Shown here: piece after piece, positions 10,400 through 20,659 of the stretch | Numbering within the stretch: the first letter of the stretch is position 1 | Layout: each line of letters begins with the position of its first letter | From: Mytilinidion resinicola | Lineage: Eukaryota; Ascomycota; Dothideomycetes; Mytilinidiales; Mytilinidiaceae | Assembly: GCF_010093595.1 (NCBI RefSeq) | Contig: NW_022985437.1 | Location: 3,122,628-3,186,627 of the forward strand | Direction: 5' to 3' | DNA length: 64,000 nucleotides | Notes under the pieces: generated by a model | Database searches by the model: none | Told to the model about the DNA's origin: nothing | Seen by the model: the letters and a program-made list of their open reading frames with translations, nothing else | Program-made: the position numbers and the translations under genes

Positions 10400-11990
10400 G
10401 GTCCGCCGGGACGATGCAGCCACTTGCAGTACGACCGCAGCAGAAAACCGAACCCTCGGTGTCCCAAAATCTACATACCTTTCCCGAACCTACCTAGACC
10501 GAATCACCCTCCCAGCCGAGTCCCTGTACCCTCATAACCTCTTGAGAAGTCGCTGGAGACGCCGCCTATTCGAGCTTCATCCCCTTGGGAATAAGCAACG
10601 GACAAGGAGAGCGTCAAGCGGCGAAATTGGCACAACAACGGCACTGGGAAGGCACACAATTGATTCAATTGGTTTGTAGGCATAGCTGCAAATAGCCTGC
10701 AAGGCTTTGGGGGTCGTTGGTAGTGAACGGGTAAGGGGTGTTAGGGCGTTGACGTGACAACAAGCAGCATTTGCGCCGGTGAATGGATGGGCCATGGGTT
10801 GAAAATTGGCTTAAATGCTAACGTTTATCAATTTCAGGAAGTTTGTAGGCAGTCTCGTCACGAAAAAAGGGGAGGTGATTGCCGATACAAGGCAAAGGAC
10901 AATATCGTAGTGGGTCAGGCTTCGAATTGGGAGGTAAAGGACATTGCCAGGTTGCAATTGACCTCCGAGGGCGGCGAATGGGGAGATTGGTATGGGAGGA
11001 TAGAGATCTAGTGGGATCAGGGTAGTTTCACATACGCAAGGTAGGTCTTGGCGCTGATATTGCGGTGGCATAGCAGAGAAGTTGATATCACGTGAGTAGC
11101 GAAGTTCCAATCAACGAGCTCATCCAACCCCAGAGAGTGTCTATATATCGAATTGCTCCGCTCATATTTGTCTTATGGAACTCATGCGGGCATGTGACAC
11201 TCGCGTTGGAACGGGCTGGGTACTTGTCGGCGCATGAAATTTTACATCACGTGAGCGTGACAATCGTCGGGCTTGTCACTGCGAAGCTCCTCACTTTCTT
11301 TCCTAACGTGATCCTACAATCAACAGGGCTCTGGAACTTAAAGTCTGTCTCAGTATTGGGATGGTTCTGTCAACGCTAGGGCGCTGAGGCTAATGTCACG
11401 TGAGTGGCAGTCTCCAGCCTACTCACCAAAATCGTAAAGACAGATCTACTTTTCTCCTCCTCCTAGACTTGAGTTCGTCGTAGTAGGATGTGACGTGATT
11501 GCTTGAAATATCACATGAATTGACATGACCTCTTGAGATATATGATCTAGCCCCGAGTGGAGCTAGTCGATCCCCACAATCACCCCAAAGTTCTCCACCA
11601 CGGCAATTCCGGTTTGCAATGGCTCGATAATAGCCAGATTCATGCCTTACCATAGTTCCTTGCCCCGAAATAAGCCAAAATCCCAGATTCCCATGGCTCC
11701 ATCCGGCTGGAACCTCCTCAAATCATGGTGTCCCTTACATCCGCTCCGAATTTAGCACAGTTTAATACTTTCGCCAATTGCTTCCTCTAATGGTTTTTCT
11801 TTTACTTAATTACCCTTCGCTCGACAATCGAGTATTTAGACACCATCCCATCCGCCTTTCTCAATGCTCTAGTCTCACCTGCAATCCTCTCACACTTCCC
11901 AAATCAAGTTTAGACGACGCAAGTAATAGAGCCTGTCAATCCATCTATCCCGCTTCGCATCCCTTATCTTCTTGAAACCCCCGCCGCAAA
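10400..11990. other. No supported gene; three spaced CACGTGAG sites
   Basis: I see no coding frame with protein-like composition. CACGTGAG occurs near 11090, 11249 and 11397, about 150 bp apart, each preceded by an AT-rich step. This could be the remains of a repeated promoter-like block upstream of the small gene at 11997. Confidence 0.4.
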
Positions 11991-11996
11991 TACGCC

Positions 11997-12227
11997 ATGA
12001 GGACTCGCCAAAGTATCTTCAAGAGCCTGGCAAAAAGTGTCGGAAAGTTTACATGCAACGTCGTGTTCTGGACAATCGGCGCCTGCTGCATCTGGTGGAT
12101 GCTCCCCTATGTCCTAATTGACGAACTGCACGACGATGACCGGACTATGCGGCCCGAGAATTATGACCGCTACAACAACCCGAAGGCCAAAATGGACAAA
12201 GACGCAAGGAATCGCAGGCGCCAGTGA
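11997..12227 (+). CDS. Small single-pass membrane protein (76 aa)
   Basis: The ATG at 11997 (context CGCCATGAGG) opens 76 codons. The N-terminus is basic (RTRQSIFKSLAKSVGK), followed by one hydrophobic segment at about residues 20-43 (FTCNVVFWTIGACCIWWMLPYVL), then an acidic and basic soluble tail rich in D, R, K and N. The layout of short basic start, one Cys-rich membrane span and charged tail resembles the N-termini of the DUF7730-like genes at 14059 and 15947. It may be a truncated relative or a free-standing N-terminal module. Function unknown. Confidence 0.5.
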   Translation: MRTRQSIFKSLAKSVGKFTCNVVFWTIGACCIWWMLPYVLIDELHDDDRTMRPENYDRYNNPKAKMDKDARNRRRQ

Positions 12228-12259
12228 CGCAGCCGCAACATTTTCTCAACCTCTGGTTC

Positions 12260-13578
12260 TTACGGTATATGCTTCTGACTGCCCTCGATACGCCACGTCT
12301 TGCCTCCGATCTCTACCGACCCGACGCTTGGATACGGCACCCTGAACCTGAACTCCGTGAGAGGCGTCGTGAGTTTGCGCACTGGAGCGAGGATACGGCC
12401 TTCATCCGCCGCAAGCCTTTGAAGCCAGAAGTCGCTCCACCAGTCACACAACGTCAAATCAACGCAAAGAGAACGCAACCCCTGCATCCCTGCGATTACT
12501 CTCCACACACGGTGCCAATCGCGTTCATCATCAGGGCCGTCGTCGCCCTCGGCAATCGGTGCCGTCTCGAGGGAGACACTCCAGGGGGAGTACTGGAAGT
12601 TTAGCGAGCGGATTTGGTGGAGCCGCTGGGGAACGAGAAGGAGGGGGAGTTGCATAAGGGGCTCGGCGCCACGGAGGCAGAACGTGTTGCTGGTGTAAAG
12701 GAGGTCGATGGACTCGGTGTATCTGCAATGTAGCGTTAGCATATAGATGATTAGGGTTCTCCCGCGAATCTCAAAAGCTCGACGCGATGTCAAGTCTCAG
12801 TGAGCGTGATTTGAGTTGCCTTTTGACTAGCCGGCTTCCTTTCGATTGGGCTCCTCCTGAAAGTGTCAATCGAGCTTCCAACGTGTCCCTCAAGTCGTAG
12901 CACATCCGTGAGCACGTCCGTGCAGCATGTGCCCAGATTTATGAGCTAGTACTGTACTCACATTTGACGACAGATCAGCAAGAAGTGCAGTCGATTCAAG
13001 CCCAGCTTCCTCATCGTCCCGTGAACCTCCCCGCAAAGCAACCCCTCCTCAGCTACGCATTCGCAGCTGTAGAACCATCGATAGTACGACCCCACCAACC
13101 GAATTCCCGAGTCGCCAACGACGAGACGGAATATCTCTTGGCGAAGCTCAAAGGGCAGCTTATGCAGCAATGCTGACGCCACCTGCGGGTTCGGATCACC
13201 AATATTTGCTGATGTTGGCCTATACGGTTCGGGATTTCGAATGCGCGTCTGCCGCTCCCTCGCCGCCTCTTCGAATTCCTGCTCGATCGACTTTTTGCTT
13301 GCTTTCCCCCTTTTGCTAGGCGACCCGTACCCGAGGAAGCTCAAAAGATAAGCCGTCCAGCCTTCTTCTTCTTGTTTGTCTGATTCGATGCGCGGAGAGA
13401 CCGTGCTGTACTTTTCCCAGTAGTCTGCACTATTTCTTCGACCCTCATGATAGGTGACATTTTCCCAGACTGATTTGTCGGGCGGCGAGAGCTGGATGCG
13501 GCCGATGTAGTATCGTCGCTCTTCTTTAGTTAGGCCCGGATTGTTTCGTAACCAGGTAACTGCTGGTATATTGTTCAT
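12260..13578 (-). CDS. DUF7730-type protein, two exons (paralog A)
   Basis: Exon 1 is 12962-13578 and exon 2 is 12260-12722, joined across a 239-bp intron (GTGAGT donor, GCTAAC branch, TTGCAG acceptor). The splice keeps frame and gives 359 residues. An N-terminal region rich in charged residues leads to the family core: LHKLPFELRQEIFRLVVG, then LLICRQ|IYTESIDLLYTSNTF across the junction, then a VIAGMQGLRSLCVDL strand-like motif, and a C-terminal TTPLTEFRFRVPYP block. Such proteins are common in fungi, often in many copies. The LPxELR helix resembles an F-box-like start, but no biochemical role is established. GTGGCG...CACGTGA lies 117 bp upstream of the ATG. Confidence 0.8.
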
Positions 13579-13682
13579 GCCGGAGGTGGTAAAGTTGGTA
13601 GAAAAATTTGGGGTGGGATGAGGTTTTGAGCAGGCAACCTTCGTCTGGGGACCTCCGGGGGGTGGCTCGGGCGGCGCAGCAT

Positions 13683-13701
13683 GTGGCGGTGCCGCACGTG
13701 A
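13683..13701. promoter_or_regulatory. CACGTGA site upstream of paralog A
   Basis: CACGTGA at 13695-13701 is preceded by GTGGCG at 13683-13688. It lies 117 bp above the paralog A start. The same pair occurs before paralogs C and D with tighter 8-bp spacing, which supports a regulatory role for this bHLH-type E-box. Confidence 0.45.
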
Positions 13702-14058
13702 CTATTCCGACCCAGGCCCTCTTCACGACTCGGAACACGACACTCACCGCAGCAACTCCATTGCATCTATCACCCAATATTTGTTTCTTTTTTTCATAGC
13801 TAAATAACACTAGCATTGTCCCCATCCCCGGAATCTAGTGCACGTGACCATGCAGTCTCGAATTCGCCGCACCGTAGCGCGACCCCCCCAACACATCATC
13901 TGTCCTCAACGCTCCCAAGATCGCATCTGACAGTTCTTACAGAAATTCTGGGCACGCCCGTACGGGACCACGTGACTGCCCAGAGCCGCTTGCTGTGCCG
14001 CAATCTCAATGCCCTTCGTCTCTCACCTCTTGACTTCCATCTCTACATCTTCACGAAT

Positions 14059-14395
14059 ATGGCGGACCCATTCTTCCTCCTAATCGAATCCAACAGCCAA
14101 AATAGGAAGCCGCTGGAGACGATTGGAGAAAAATTCAAGCACGGGCTACGATGCACCCTTGGCATTTGCTTCTGTGTACCTTACGTGTGCATATCTTCTT
14201 GCGGTGATTTCTAGGAGAACAAGATCAAGAGAAAGCCCGGCCGGAGAGGCTGGTGTGGCACTAGCAAAGTCGGAGCTGGCAGTCGACAGAGGTCAGAGAA
14301 ACGGCCGCAGGAACGCCGAGAAGCAGCTGGCACTCATCGCGAGTTTTAGTATGAAGCACTTTTCAAGATGGATCCTCTTCTAGCTCCTCCATTGT
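14059..14395 (+). pseudogene. Truncated DUF7730-family N-terminus
   Basis: ATG GCG at 14059, 84 bp after a CACGTGA site (13969-13975), starts a frame with a hydrophobic Cys-rich stretch (LRCTLGICFCVPYVCISSC). It stops at 14212-14214. Another frame then continues with a charged segment (QRNGRRNAEKQLALIASF) resembling the QRRRKAAEDEEKQIQLAARAA linker of paralog B. No LPxELR core follows before 14770. The shared promoter site and the layout suggest a fifth family member broken by a frameshift and deletion. A short independent membrane protein is the alternative. Confidence 0.4.
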
Positions 14396-14771
14396 ACCCA
14401 CATCGCCTTGTAAGAGAGCGCAAATTGGCTATGCTGACTGGTTCAGAGGTTAAGGCGAATCACGACGTCATTGGCCGATTGCCTTGCATTAGATTTGGTG
14501 TGGTCCGACATGCAAATCTCATGTAGCTTTTTAATAGCAACGCGAAGGGCTCCAAACGGTTTCATGAGTGCCGTTGATTAATATTCCCCTCGTCATTCAG
14601 ATCTAGAGCCGCAGAAATACGACTTTGCTTTTAGGTTTCTCATGAATTCATGAAGGACCTCAAACGATGGCAACACAGATCCATAAGTTCATTTCCAAAG
14701 TCCCGAACTCAATTCGATTGCTCTAGTGCCCCTTTTGCCAGACCCATTTCGGAGCGTGGATAAGCTGCTTT

Positions 14772-15773
14772 CTATTCTAAATGGTACGCTTTCTCCCCAA
14801 CTCTCACCACTTCTTCGGACTCCCAGGGTACCCTCATTCGGAAAGACTTTAGCGGAGTAGGTAGGGCCTTGACGGGCTCAAGAATCTCAGCCTCCCAGTC
14901 AGCGTATAGCTGCACAACGGTCTCTCTTGACATCAAGGAAGAGTCCTTATCAAGCACTAAATCAACCACAAGATGCCGCAGTCCACGCAACGCAGCAACG
15001 TTCTCCCACGTCCACTTTATGGCTCGCAAATCCTTGTCTATGATGACCACTATGGTAGTAGAGAGGTCCTCAATATCCGGATTCAGAGTATATTCTATGC
15101 GGATAGACCGGATTGCTTGACGACGCTCAGCTATGACAAATGTGACTATATTAGGGAAGGGATTGCGGTAGCCTTGCTTGATGCTTACGCAAAAGGTGTT
15201 GCTAGAGTAGAGGGATTCAGCGGCCTCGGTGTAACTATGATGGACAATCAGTTTCATATGTTGGAAGGTACACAGGGTTAGCTTGTTTAGGACTTACATT
15301 TGACAGCAGGTTAGGAGAAGAAGCATTCGCAATAGGAATGGTTCCGCTCGTTGATGCTAGGCGCACGTGCAAAATGGCTCATCTACATCTGACCAGCACT
15401 CGCGGCTTCCAACCTCCTTAGTCACAAAACCCCAGACATGAATTGCCGAGCCACCCAGAGCATATTCGGAGATCTTTCGGCGGAGCTCGAGGGGTAGCTT
15501 TTGGAGAAGTGATGACTGTGACTGGCCAACTGGCATACCAATGCGTGGTGGTAGGAGGCGAGCTGCGCGAGCTGCGAGTTGGATCTGCTTTTCTTCATCT
15601 TCTGCCGCCTTCCTCCTCCTCTGGCCTGGCCATTGGTATAGAATGAAGCACGGGTAGTAGAGGAAGCTGACGATCAGCTGGAAGATTTCGGATGGACTCA
15701 TGATGGCGATGTTTTGTGAGTTGAACAAACTTACGTTCAAGCAGGACGCAAGCGGTTCAAAGTCAGACAACAT
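14772..15773 (-). pseudogene. DUF7730-type gene with in-frame stop (paralog B)
   Basis: Exon 1 is 15298-15773 (ATG at 15773 or, more likely, 15701) and exon 2 is 14772-15233. The 64-bp intron has GTAAGT, GCTAAC and CATAG. The family core is clear: LLQKLPLELRRKISEYALG, then CCQ|IYTEAAESLYSSNTF across the junction, then AALRGLRHLVVDL and a final SFRMRVPWE block. A TAG at 15357-15359 interrupts exon 1, yet the same frame continues for 20 codons to the correct donor. That is the mark of a recent nonsense mutation (or a sequencing error) rather than wrong framing. An N-terminal hydrophobic segment (IFQLIVSFLYYPCFILYQW) suggests membrane anchoring. It is divergent with paralog C. Confidence 0.75.
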
Positions 15774-15826
15774 GGCCGCTAATGATGCACCTTCACTTTC
15801 AGGAAACGAGAGTGTTGCGCGAACAT

Positions 15827-15841
15827 GTGGCGTTCACGTGA
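15827..15841. promoter_or_regulatory. GTGGCGTTCACGTGA element between paralogs B and C
   Basis: This 15-base element is identical to the one at 17678-17692 upstream of paralog D. It sits 106 bp before the paralog C ATG and within the intergenic gap shared with divergent paralog B, so it may serve both genes. Confidence 0.5.
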
Positions 15842-15946
15842 CCTTCGCCACGCGCCAATTGCCCAGGCGCTGTGCCGCACGCAACCCCTCCATCACTGAT
15901 CCCGACACCTTTGCGAAAGAACCACGTCGACACAACATCTTTGACC

Positions 15947-16992
15947 ATGGGTGGGAGGAACGTCCTGAGGTCAGCAGGCGCTGCCATTTGCAATGCAGCT
16001 GGATTCTGCGTGGGTGCGTGTATAGTCATACTCGTTCTTGGCTTTATCGCCGTGAGAGACTCGCTGGAACGTCGAAAGAGAAAAAAGCAACACTGCGATC
16101 GCTTTCAGAAGCGATGCGAAGAGTTAGCTATTGTGCCCCCGTTACTCCAGCCTCGGCCACCGAGGAAGCGCAGATTGACATCGCCGTTGGTGGACGAAGC
16201 AGCCGGAGATCAGCAAACCGACGCCCAATCTGACTCGATTTTCTTTTGTAGCTTAAGTTTAGAGCTACGCATAATCGTCTACGAGATGGTGTTAACTGGC
16301 AGAATATTCCACGTCGAAATCGAGAACGAGGATCTCGACCCTCGCATGTCCGCATTCGAGTGCAGGAAACTCCGCAATCCTGTTTCCCACAGTCATCCAT
16401 GCTGGACGCATGACCACGAAGCCAAAGGTGAGCCTAACAGCCTACTCTCACTGCTTCTATGCTGCCGGCGAGCGTACGTATACCATCCCCGGAAATTCAA
16501 GCTTGATATCCTGAGTAACGGTTTCATCTGTGCAAGTATTCAGAGTCAATCAAAATCCTTTACTCCAATACGTTCGACTTTCGGGATCGAAGAGAATTTC
16601 TCAAAATACCTCGCGTACTCATACCAGCAAGATTCAACGCCATACGCTCTTTGAAGCTCGCCTACTGCATGGATGCGGACCGTACCTTTGGCGGTCAATG
16701 GGACTTCCCATTTCCGCTTTGGGAAGTCCTTGCATCGATGGAGGGACTTCGATTCGTTCACGTTACGTTCTTCATTTCTATATCTCACAAAGCATACTGG
16801 CTACGGTTTCAAGACCACTATCTGCAGCCTTTGCGAGACGCGGGCATTCGTGCATATGTAACATTGGTCATGCCGTTTCCTGATTGCCCCCCTGCAAATA
16901 TGGACACTTCCAACTTTAAGATCGTCATCCCCAAGAGCTCTATGGTGGGATTTGGAGGACTTAAAACGCCATTGCTCGGCAGCTTCATATAG
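15947..16992 (+). CDS. DUF7730-type membrane-anchored protein (paralog C)
   Basis: The start is 15947 (ACCATGG, a good fungal context). Exon 1 is 15947-16477 and exon 2 is 16537-16992. The 59-bp intron (GTATAC, GAGTAACGG, GCAAG) keeps frame and gives 328 residues. Residues 11-36 form one membrane span (GACIVILVLGFIAV), followed by a basic linker, then LSLELRIIVYEMVLTG, then CCRRAY|YSESIKILYSNTF across the junction, and ASMEGLRFVHVTFF. The alternative donor GTACGT two bases upstream would break frame. The likely topology is a short N-terminal segment, one membrane helix and a soluble family domain. Function unknown. It shares the B-C promoter. Confidence 0.75.
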
Positions 16993-17677
16993 ACGAATCC
17001 TGGTGTACGCTTAGAATGTCCGCTAGTAAGGCATCGTTGCTGAAGACTTCGACACTGATCATGTCACTTCATCGATGACAGTACACAAGCATCATTGTTC
17101 AAACCTCAACCTGCAACAAAGTTCGAATTGCTATGAGTCAAGAAAAGCCAAAACCGTTCCACCCCGACGGCCCCAGCTAACAGCATCAGCTCGTCGTGCC
17201 ATTTAAGGACTGCGCTGTACCTGACATGGGAAGCTCTAATTTCCGAGTCGTTAGACTGGAAGAGGACGGATGTTTGAAGCTATACACGCGACCTTATCCT
17301 ATTCAGTAAATGTACTGAAGCTTTCCGTATCTCTCTATTTCTCCGCCTAGATTTGGGCGCTCGATCTTTCGCATTGTAAATAGACTCTTTGTAGAAAGTC
17401 GGAAGAAGTCAACTCTTATTGAAGCACATTGTTGCAGCATTCTCCCAGATACAGAACTTTCCCTCATATCACATAGACAGTTCACGCCCTCACGCCCATG
17501 ACATCCAATTTTCTACTCCTCTCCACGGTCCAGGGCACCTCACGTAGATTCCTATATCTGCAACCACAACCCCAATATTCTTCAATTCACAGTGCGTGAT
17601 AGCTTGAATCATAAAAACGTAGCTGGGTCTGGCCACGAGTGGATGATCTCCCAGAATTCGGCGGTATAGCACGTGAT

Positions 17678-17692
17678 GTGGCGTTCACGTGA
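17678..17692. promoter_or_regulatory. GTGGCGTTCACGTGA element upstream of paralog D
   Basis: It is identical to the element before paralog C. A second CACGTGA overlaps just upstream (17670-17676). It lies about 180-200 bp before the paralog D start. Confidence 0.5.
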
Positions 17693-17870
17693 TCTCAGCC
17701 ACACAACCCCTGTCGCATCCGTGCCGCCGGCAATCTCTAAATCAACCTCCGCTCTTCCCATCCCAGCTATCTTCTATCATTTCCAACACCAACAACATGA
17801 TGGAAAGCAGAGTGTTATTTAGTATCTTTTAGACTAGCATCGTCAACCTCCTCCCGACGAAGGAAAGCCT

Positions 17871-18803
17871 TTGACGTGCTCCGTAATGCCGATCTTTTCC
17901 CGCCTCCGCATCGGCGCGTCAGAATCCTCGTTACCCTTTCGTCCACGCAAGACATTAAGAAAGAATAAGAAGCAGATCGAACTCCCAAGTGTAAAAGAAC
18001 CAGTAAACGAATGTCTTTTCCTGCAGAGGCTGCCCTTGGAACTCCGACAAGAGATCTATCGCCTAGTCCTAGGCGACGCCACAATGCATCTGGACTACTC
18101 CCCGTACAGATGTTTTTCAAGTTACGAATGTCAAGCTCCTCCCTCTTGCTTCAACGGAGACGATACATGGTGTTCTTCCCCTTGTTTCCGCAAAGATTGC
18201 GTGACGCCCCGTTGGAGCCGTGTCCCTCTTCTGCTCTCCTGTCAGCAGATGTAAGCTGATAATGCCTTCGGGCCCTCCAAAATTCACAAATGCAGACTTG
18301 GACAGTAAAGCAATGGTGAGTTGAAGCTAACACTAAATCGCAGACACTCTGAATCTGTAGACCTTCTCTACACAACCAGCAACTTCTGCCTCCTCGTCGG
18401 CGCCGCCGAAAACTCGTTCCTTGAGCTCACCAAACGCCTCTCGCCCCGAAACCTTAATAGCATTCGGTCTATTAGTATTCACTGGGCGTTCATGAATGTG
18501 ATCGATGACGTTTTCAGCCTTGGCAATATCGTGCCGAACCCGTGGAAAAGAACGAATTGGGATCGGCTTTGGGAGAGTATCGCTGGCATGCAAGGTCTTC
18601 GCCACCTTGTCATCAATCTGTATGATAGTGGCAGCAAGGTTGAATGGCCGAGGGATCTAGTGGAGAAGGATCATCGAGTCTTTACGCCTTTGAAGAAAAG
18701 GACGGCGCCGTTGGAGTCGTTCAGGTTGATTATGCCGCATCAGCTGGCTGAGGAGGTGGAAGTGGGCGGGAAGGTGTACGCTGTGCAGCCCTGGTTGTCG
18801 TGA
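17871..18803 (+). CDS. DUF7730-type protein (paralog D)
   Basis: Exon 1 is 17871-18250 and exon 2 is 18344-18803. The 93-bp intron has GTAAGC, AAGCTAACAC and CGCAG. The joined frame has 279 codons from the first ATG (an internal ATG at 17886 is also possible). There is a short basic N-terminus without a membrane span, then LQRLPLELRQEIYRLVLG, a Cys-rich loop, LLSCQQ|IHSESVDLLYTTSNF, SIAGMQGLRHLVINL and a C-terminal ESFRLIMPHQ block. All core motifs are intact, so this copy looks functional. It is the most compact of the four. Confidence 0.8.
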
Positions 18804-19129
18804 AGCGGGCGAGATTCGTGCTCAGATTGCCGCTAGAATTGAGGTGGGTAATTTTCGTCACGGTTTCATTGCATCATTTCTGCAAAAGTCCATCCATTCG
18901 GCAAAATACCATGAAATGGTAATACATATCATATCAGTAATACAATCATATAGGTGAAAGGGTGGTATATCTCTGGTATGTGATTGACCAATTGCGAAGC
19001 GTATCTTTCTATGTAAATCCTATATTAATCTAGCTCCCGTATAGAATATCCTTGCCCTATTGCTACCAGAAGTATTGCATCTCATCTAGAAGCGTACCTC
19101 GAACGTGACAACTCCACCCTCACAGTCTC

Positions 19130-20350
19130 CTAACTCGCGTCGGGCCCGGCTGGGTGCTCTTCTCCTGCAAGCGGCTTACTGAACTTGGGCGCGCTCTTAG
19201 CTAGCTGCGTTGGCTGGGGGTTTAAAAATGCAACTGGAATACCGGCCGGCTCCCGGGCCCAATTGGGCTGGTTACTTGCCGAGAATGTATTGATGAACGT
19301 TTCTCGGTTGTACAGGCCAGGCTGGGTTGATCGGTATCTTCGCAACTCCCCAGTTGTTGGCTTGCGGTACAGGGTGTACCGCTCTCTTGGCGTGGGAGTC
19401 GCACCTGGCCCAATCCAGTCACTAGCAGCGTCTTTTCTCCGTGTTTGCTTCAAGACGCTCCTGAGATCGCGTTCCGGGGTTTTCGGCGGCGTCCTCGGTG
19501 GCGTCGTTGGTGGAGGTCCAAACGAGTGGAGAACGTCCCTGGCCTTCGAGAGGCTTCGTTGGAGTGCATTCCCTTCTTCGGCTTCTTTGAGTTGGGCCTG
19601 GAACTTGGGCGAGTAGTAGGAGGGGTCGCGGTACCAGCTCGTATCCTCCCACCCCTCAGACCCTTCTGGTGCAGCGTACTTCCCCCGCTCGTAGGCCGGG
19701 TGATTGCGGCAGAAGAGACCGTTCTCCTGGCGGGTCTGCTTCTCCTCGCCCTTGGGCAGGACAAAGCCGACTGTTTTCGCCGTCGAGGGGTTGGTGTCGG
19801 CAGCCACGGGGTGAGGAATCTCGCCGTCTTGGTCGTACAGACTATCCACAGCCTTTCGACACATCTCCGCAGCCATCGCGGCGGTGTTGCACATCGAGAC
19901 GTCAACATCCCGATGTTCCGCCTCCCAGGTTCGCTCCTTTTCCACTTGCCCGTCGCAATTGTTTACGTAATTGGCCACCCAAATACGCGCCTTCCGGATC
20001 GTCCCTCGGCGTGCCAGTTTCGCATTCTTCCCTTCGAACGGGGGTGGGAGGATTCGGAGCTTGTTGCAGAGATTGGGGACAAGCTTGACCGCAACGCAGA
20101 TGGGGCAGATCTTGGCGCCTGCCGGCGACGCTGGGTGCAGGAAGTGGGGGCAGAGTCGTGCTTTCTGTACTGATCCAAGGGTTCTAGTGCCCCTGGGCAG
20201 AAACCTCATGACGGGGGTTGGGGCAGGTGCTCGCAGAGGAGTAGCACGGACAGCCTCTTTTGGTTTCGACGAATTCCAAGATTGATACTTGTTCTGGGCG
20301 TCCAGGAAGGCTACCGGGTCCAGTTGGGGGGGCGAAGGTCGGATACACAC
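19130..20350 (-). CDS. Hypothetical protein, 406 aa, single exon
   Basis: This is the longest uninterrupted frame in the window with balanced protein-like composition. A Cys cluster (CPHFLH...KICPIC, residues about 67-86) could bind a metal. A KARIWVANYVNNCDGQVEKE segment follows, then a WYRDPSYYSPKFQAQLKEAEE helix and a disordered P/T/R-rich C-terminal third (GPPPTTPPRTPPKTPERD). No catalytic motif was recognised. The start may be the given ATG (20350) or a downstream one at MRFLPRG. GC is higher than in its flanks, consistent with a real gene among decayed sequence. Confidence 0.65.
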   Translation of the reverse strand: MCIRPSPPQLDPVAFLDAQNKYQSWNSSKPKEAVRATPLRAPAPTPVMRFLPRGTRTLGSVQKARLCPHFLHPASPAGAKICPICVAVKLVPNLCNKLRILPPPFEGKNAKLARRGTIRKARIWVANYVNNCDGQVEKERTWEAEHRDVDVSMCNTAAMAAEMCRKAVDSLYDQDGEIPHPVAADTNPSTAKTVGFVLPKGEEKQTRQENGLFCRNHPAYERGKYAAPEGSEGWEDTSWYRDPSYYSPKFQAQLKEAEEGNALQRSLSKARDVLHSFGPPPTTPPRTPPKTPERDLRSVLKQTRRKDAASDWIGPGATPTPRERYTLYRKPTTGELRRYRSTQPGLYNRETFINTFSASNQPNWAREPAGIPVAFLNPQPTQLAKSAPKFSKPLAGEEHPAGPDAS

Positions 20351-20659
20351 CGCTGGTTGAGCAAGGCGTGAGGATGTGGACGAATTTGATGCGTAGTCCG
20401 CTGAGTGGGTGTGGTGGTTTGAAGACTAACGCGGATCGTGGGTGTGTGGGTGGGGTGTTCCACTCGAACGGTGTGTATCTTGATGAGTGTCAGAAGTTGG
20501 ATGCTCTGAGTCGGGTTTCGCAGACCGAGGAGTCTGCTGGGACGAATGATGATTCATTTGGGGCAGTGAATTCGCTGACGAAAAGGCAGGCTGATTGTAT
20601 GAAAGCGCCAAGCCGGTGAAACCCCATGTTATATCGGCATTATATGTAGCCACAAGAAT

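Noticed and set aside
14425..14530. tRNA-Ser-like segment (GGTTCAGAGGTTAAGGCG)
   Set aside because: The D-arm-like piece is not followed by a pairing anticodon stem or a T-arm with a matching acceptor stem.
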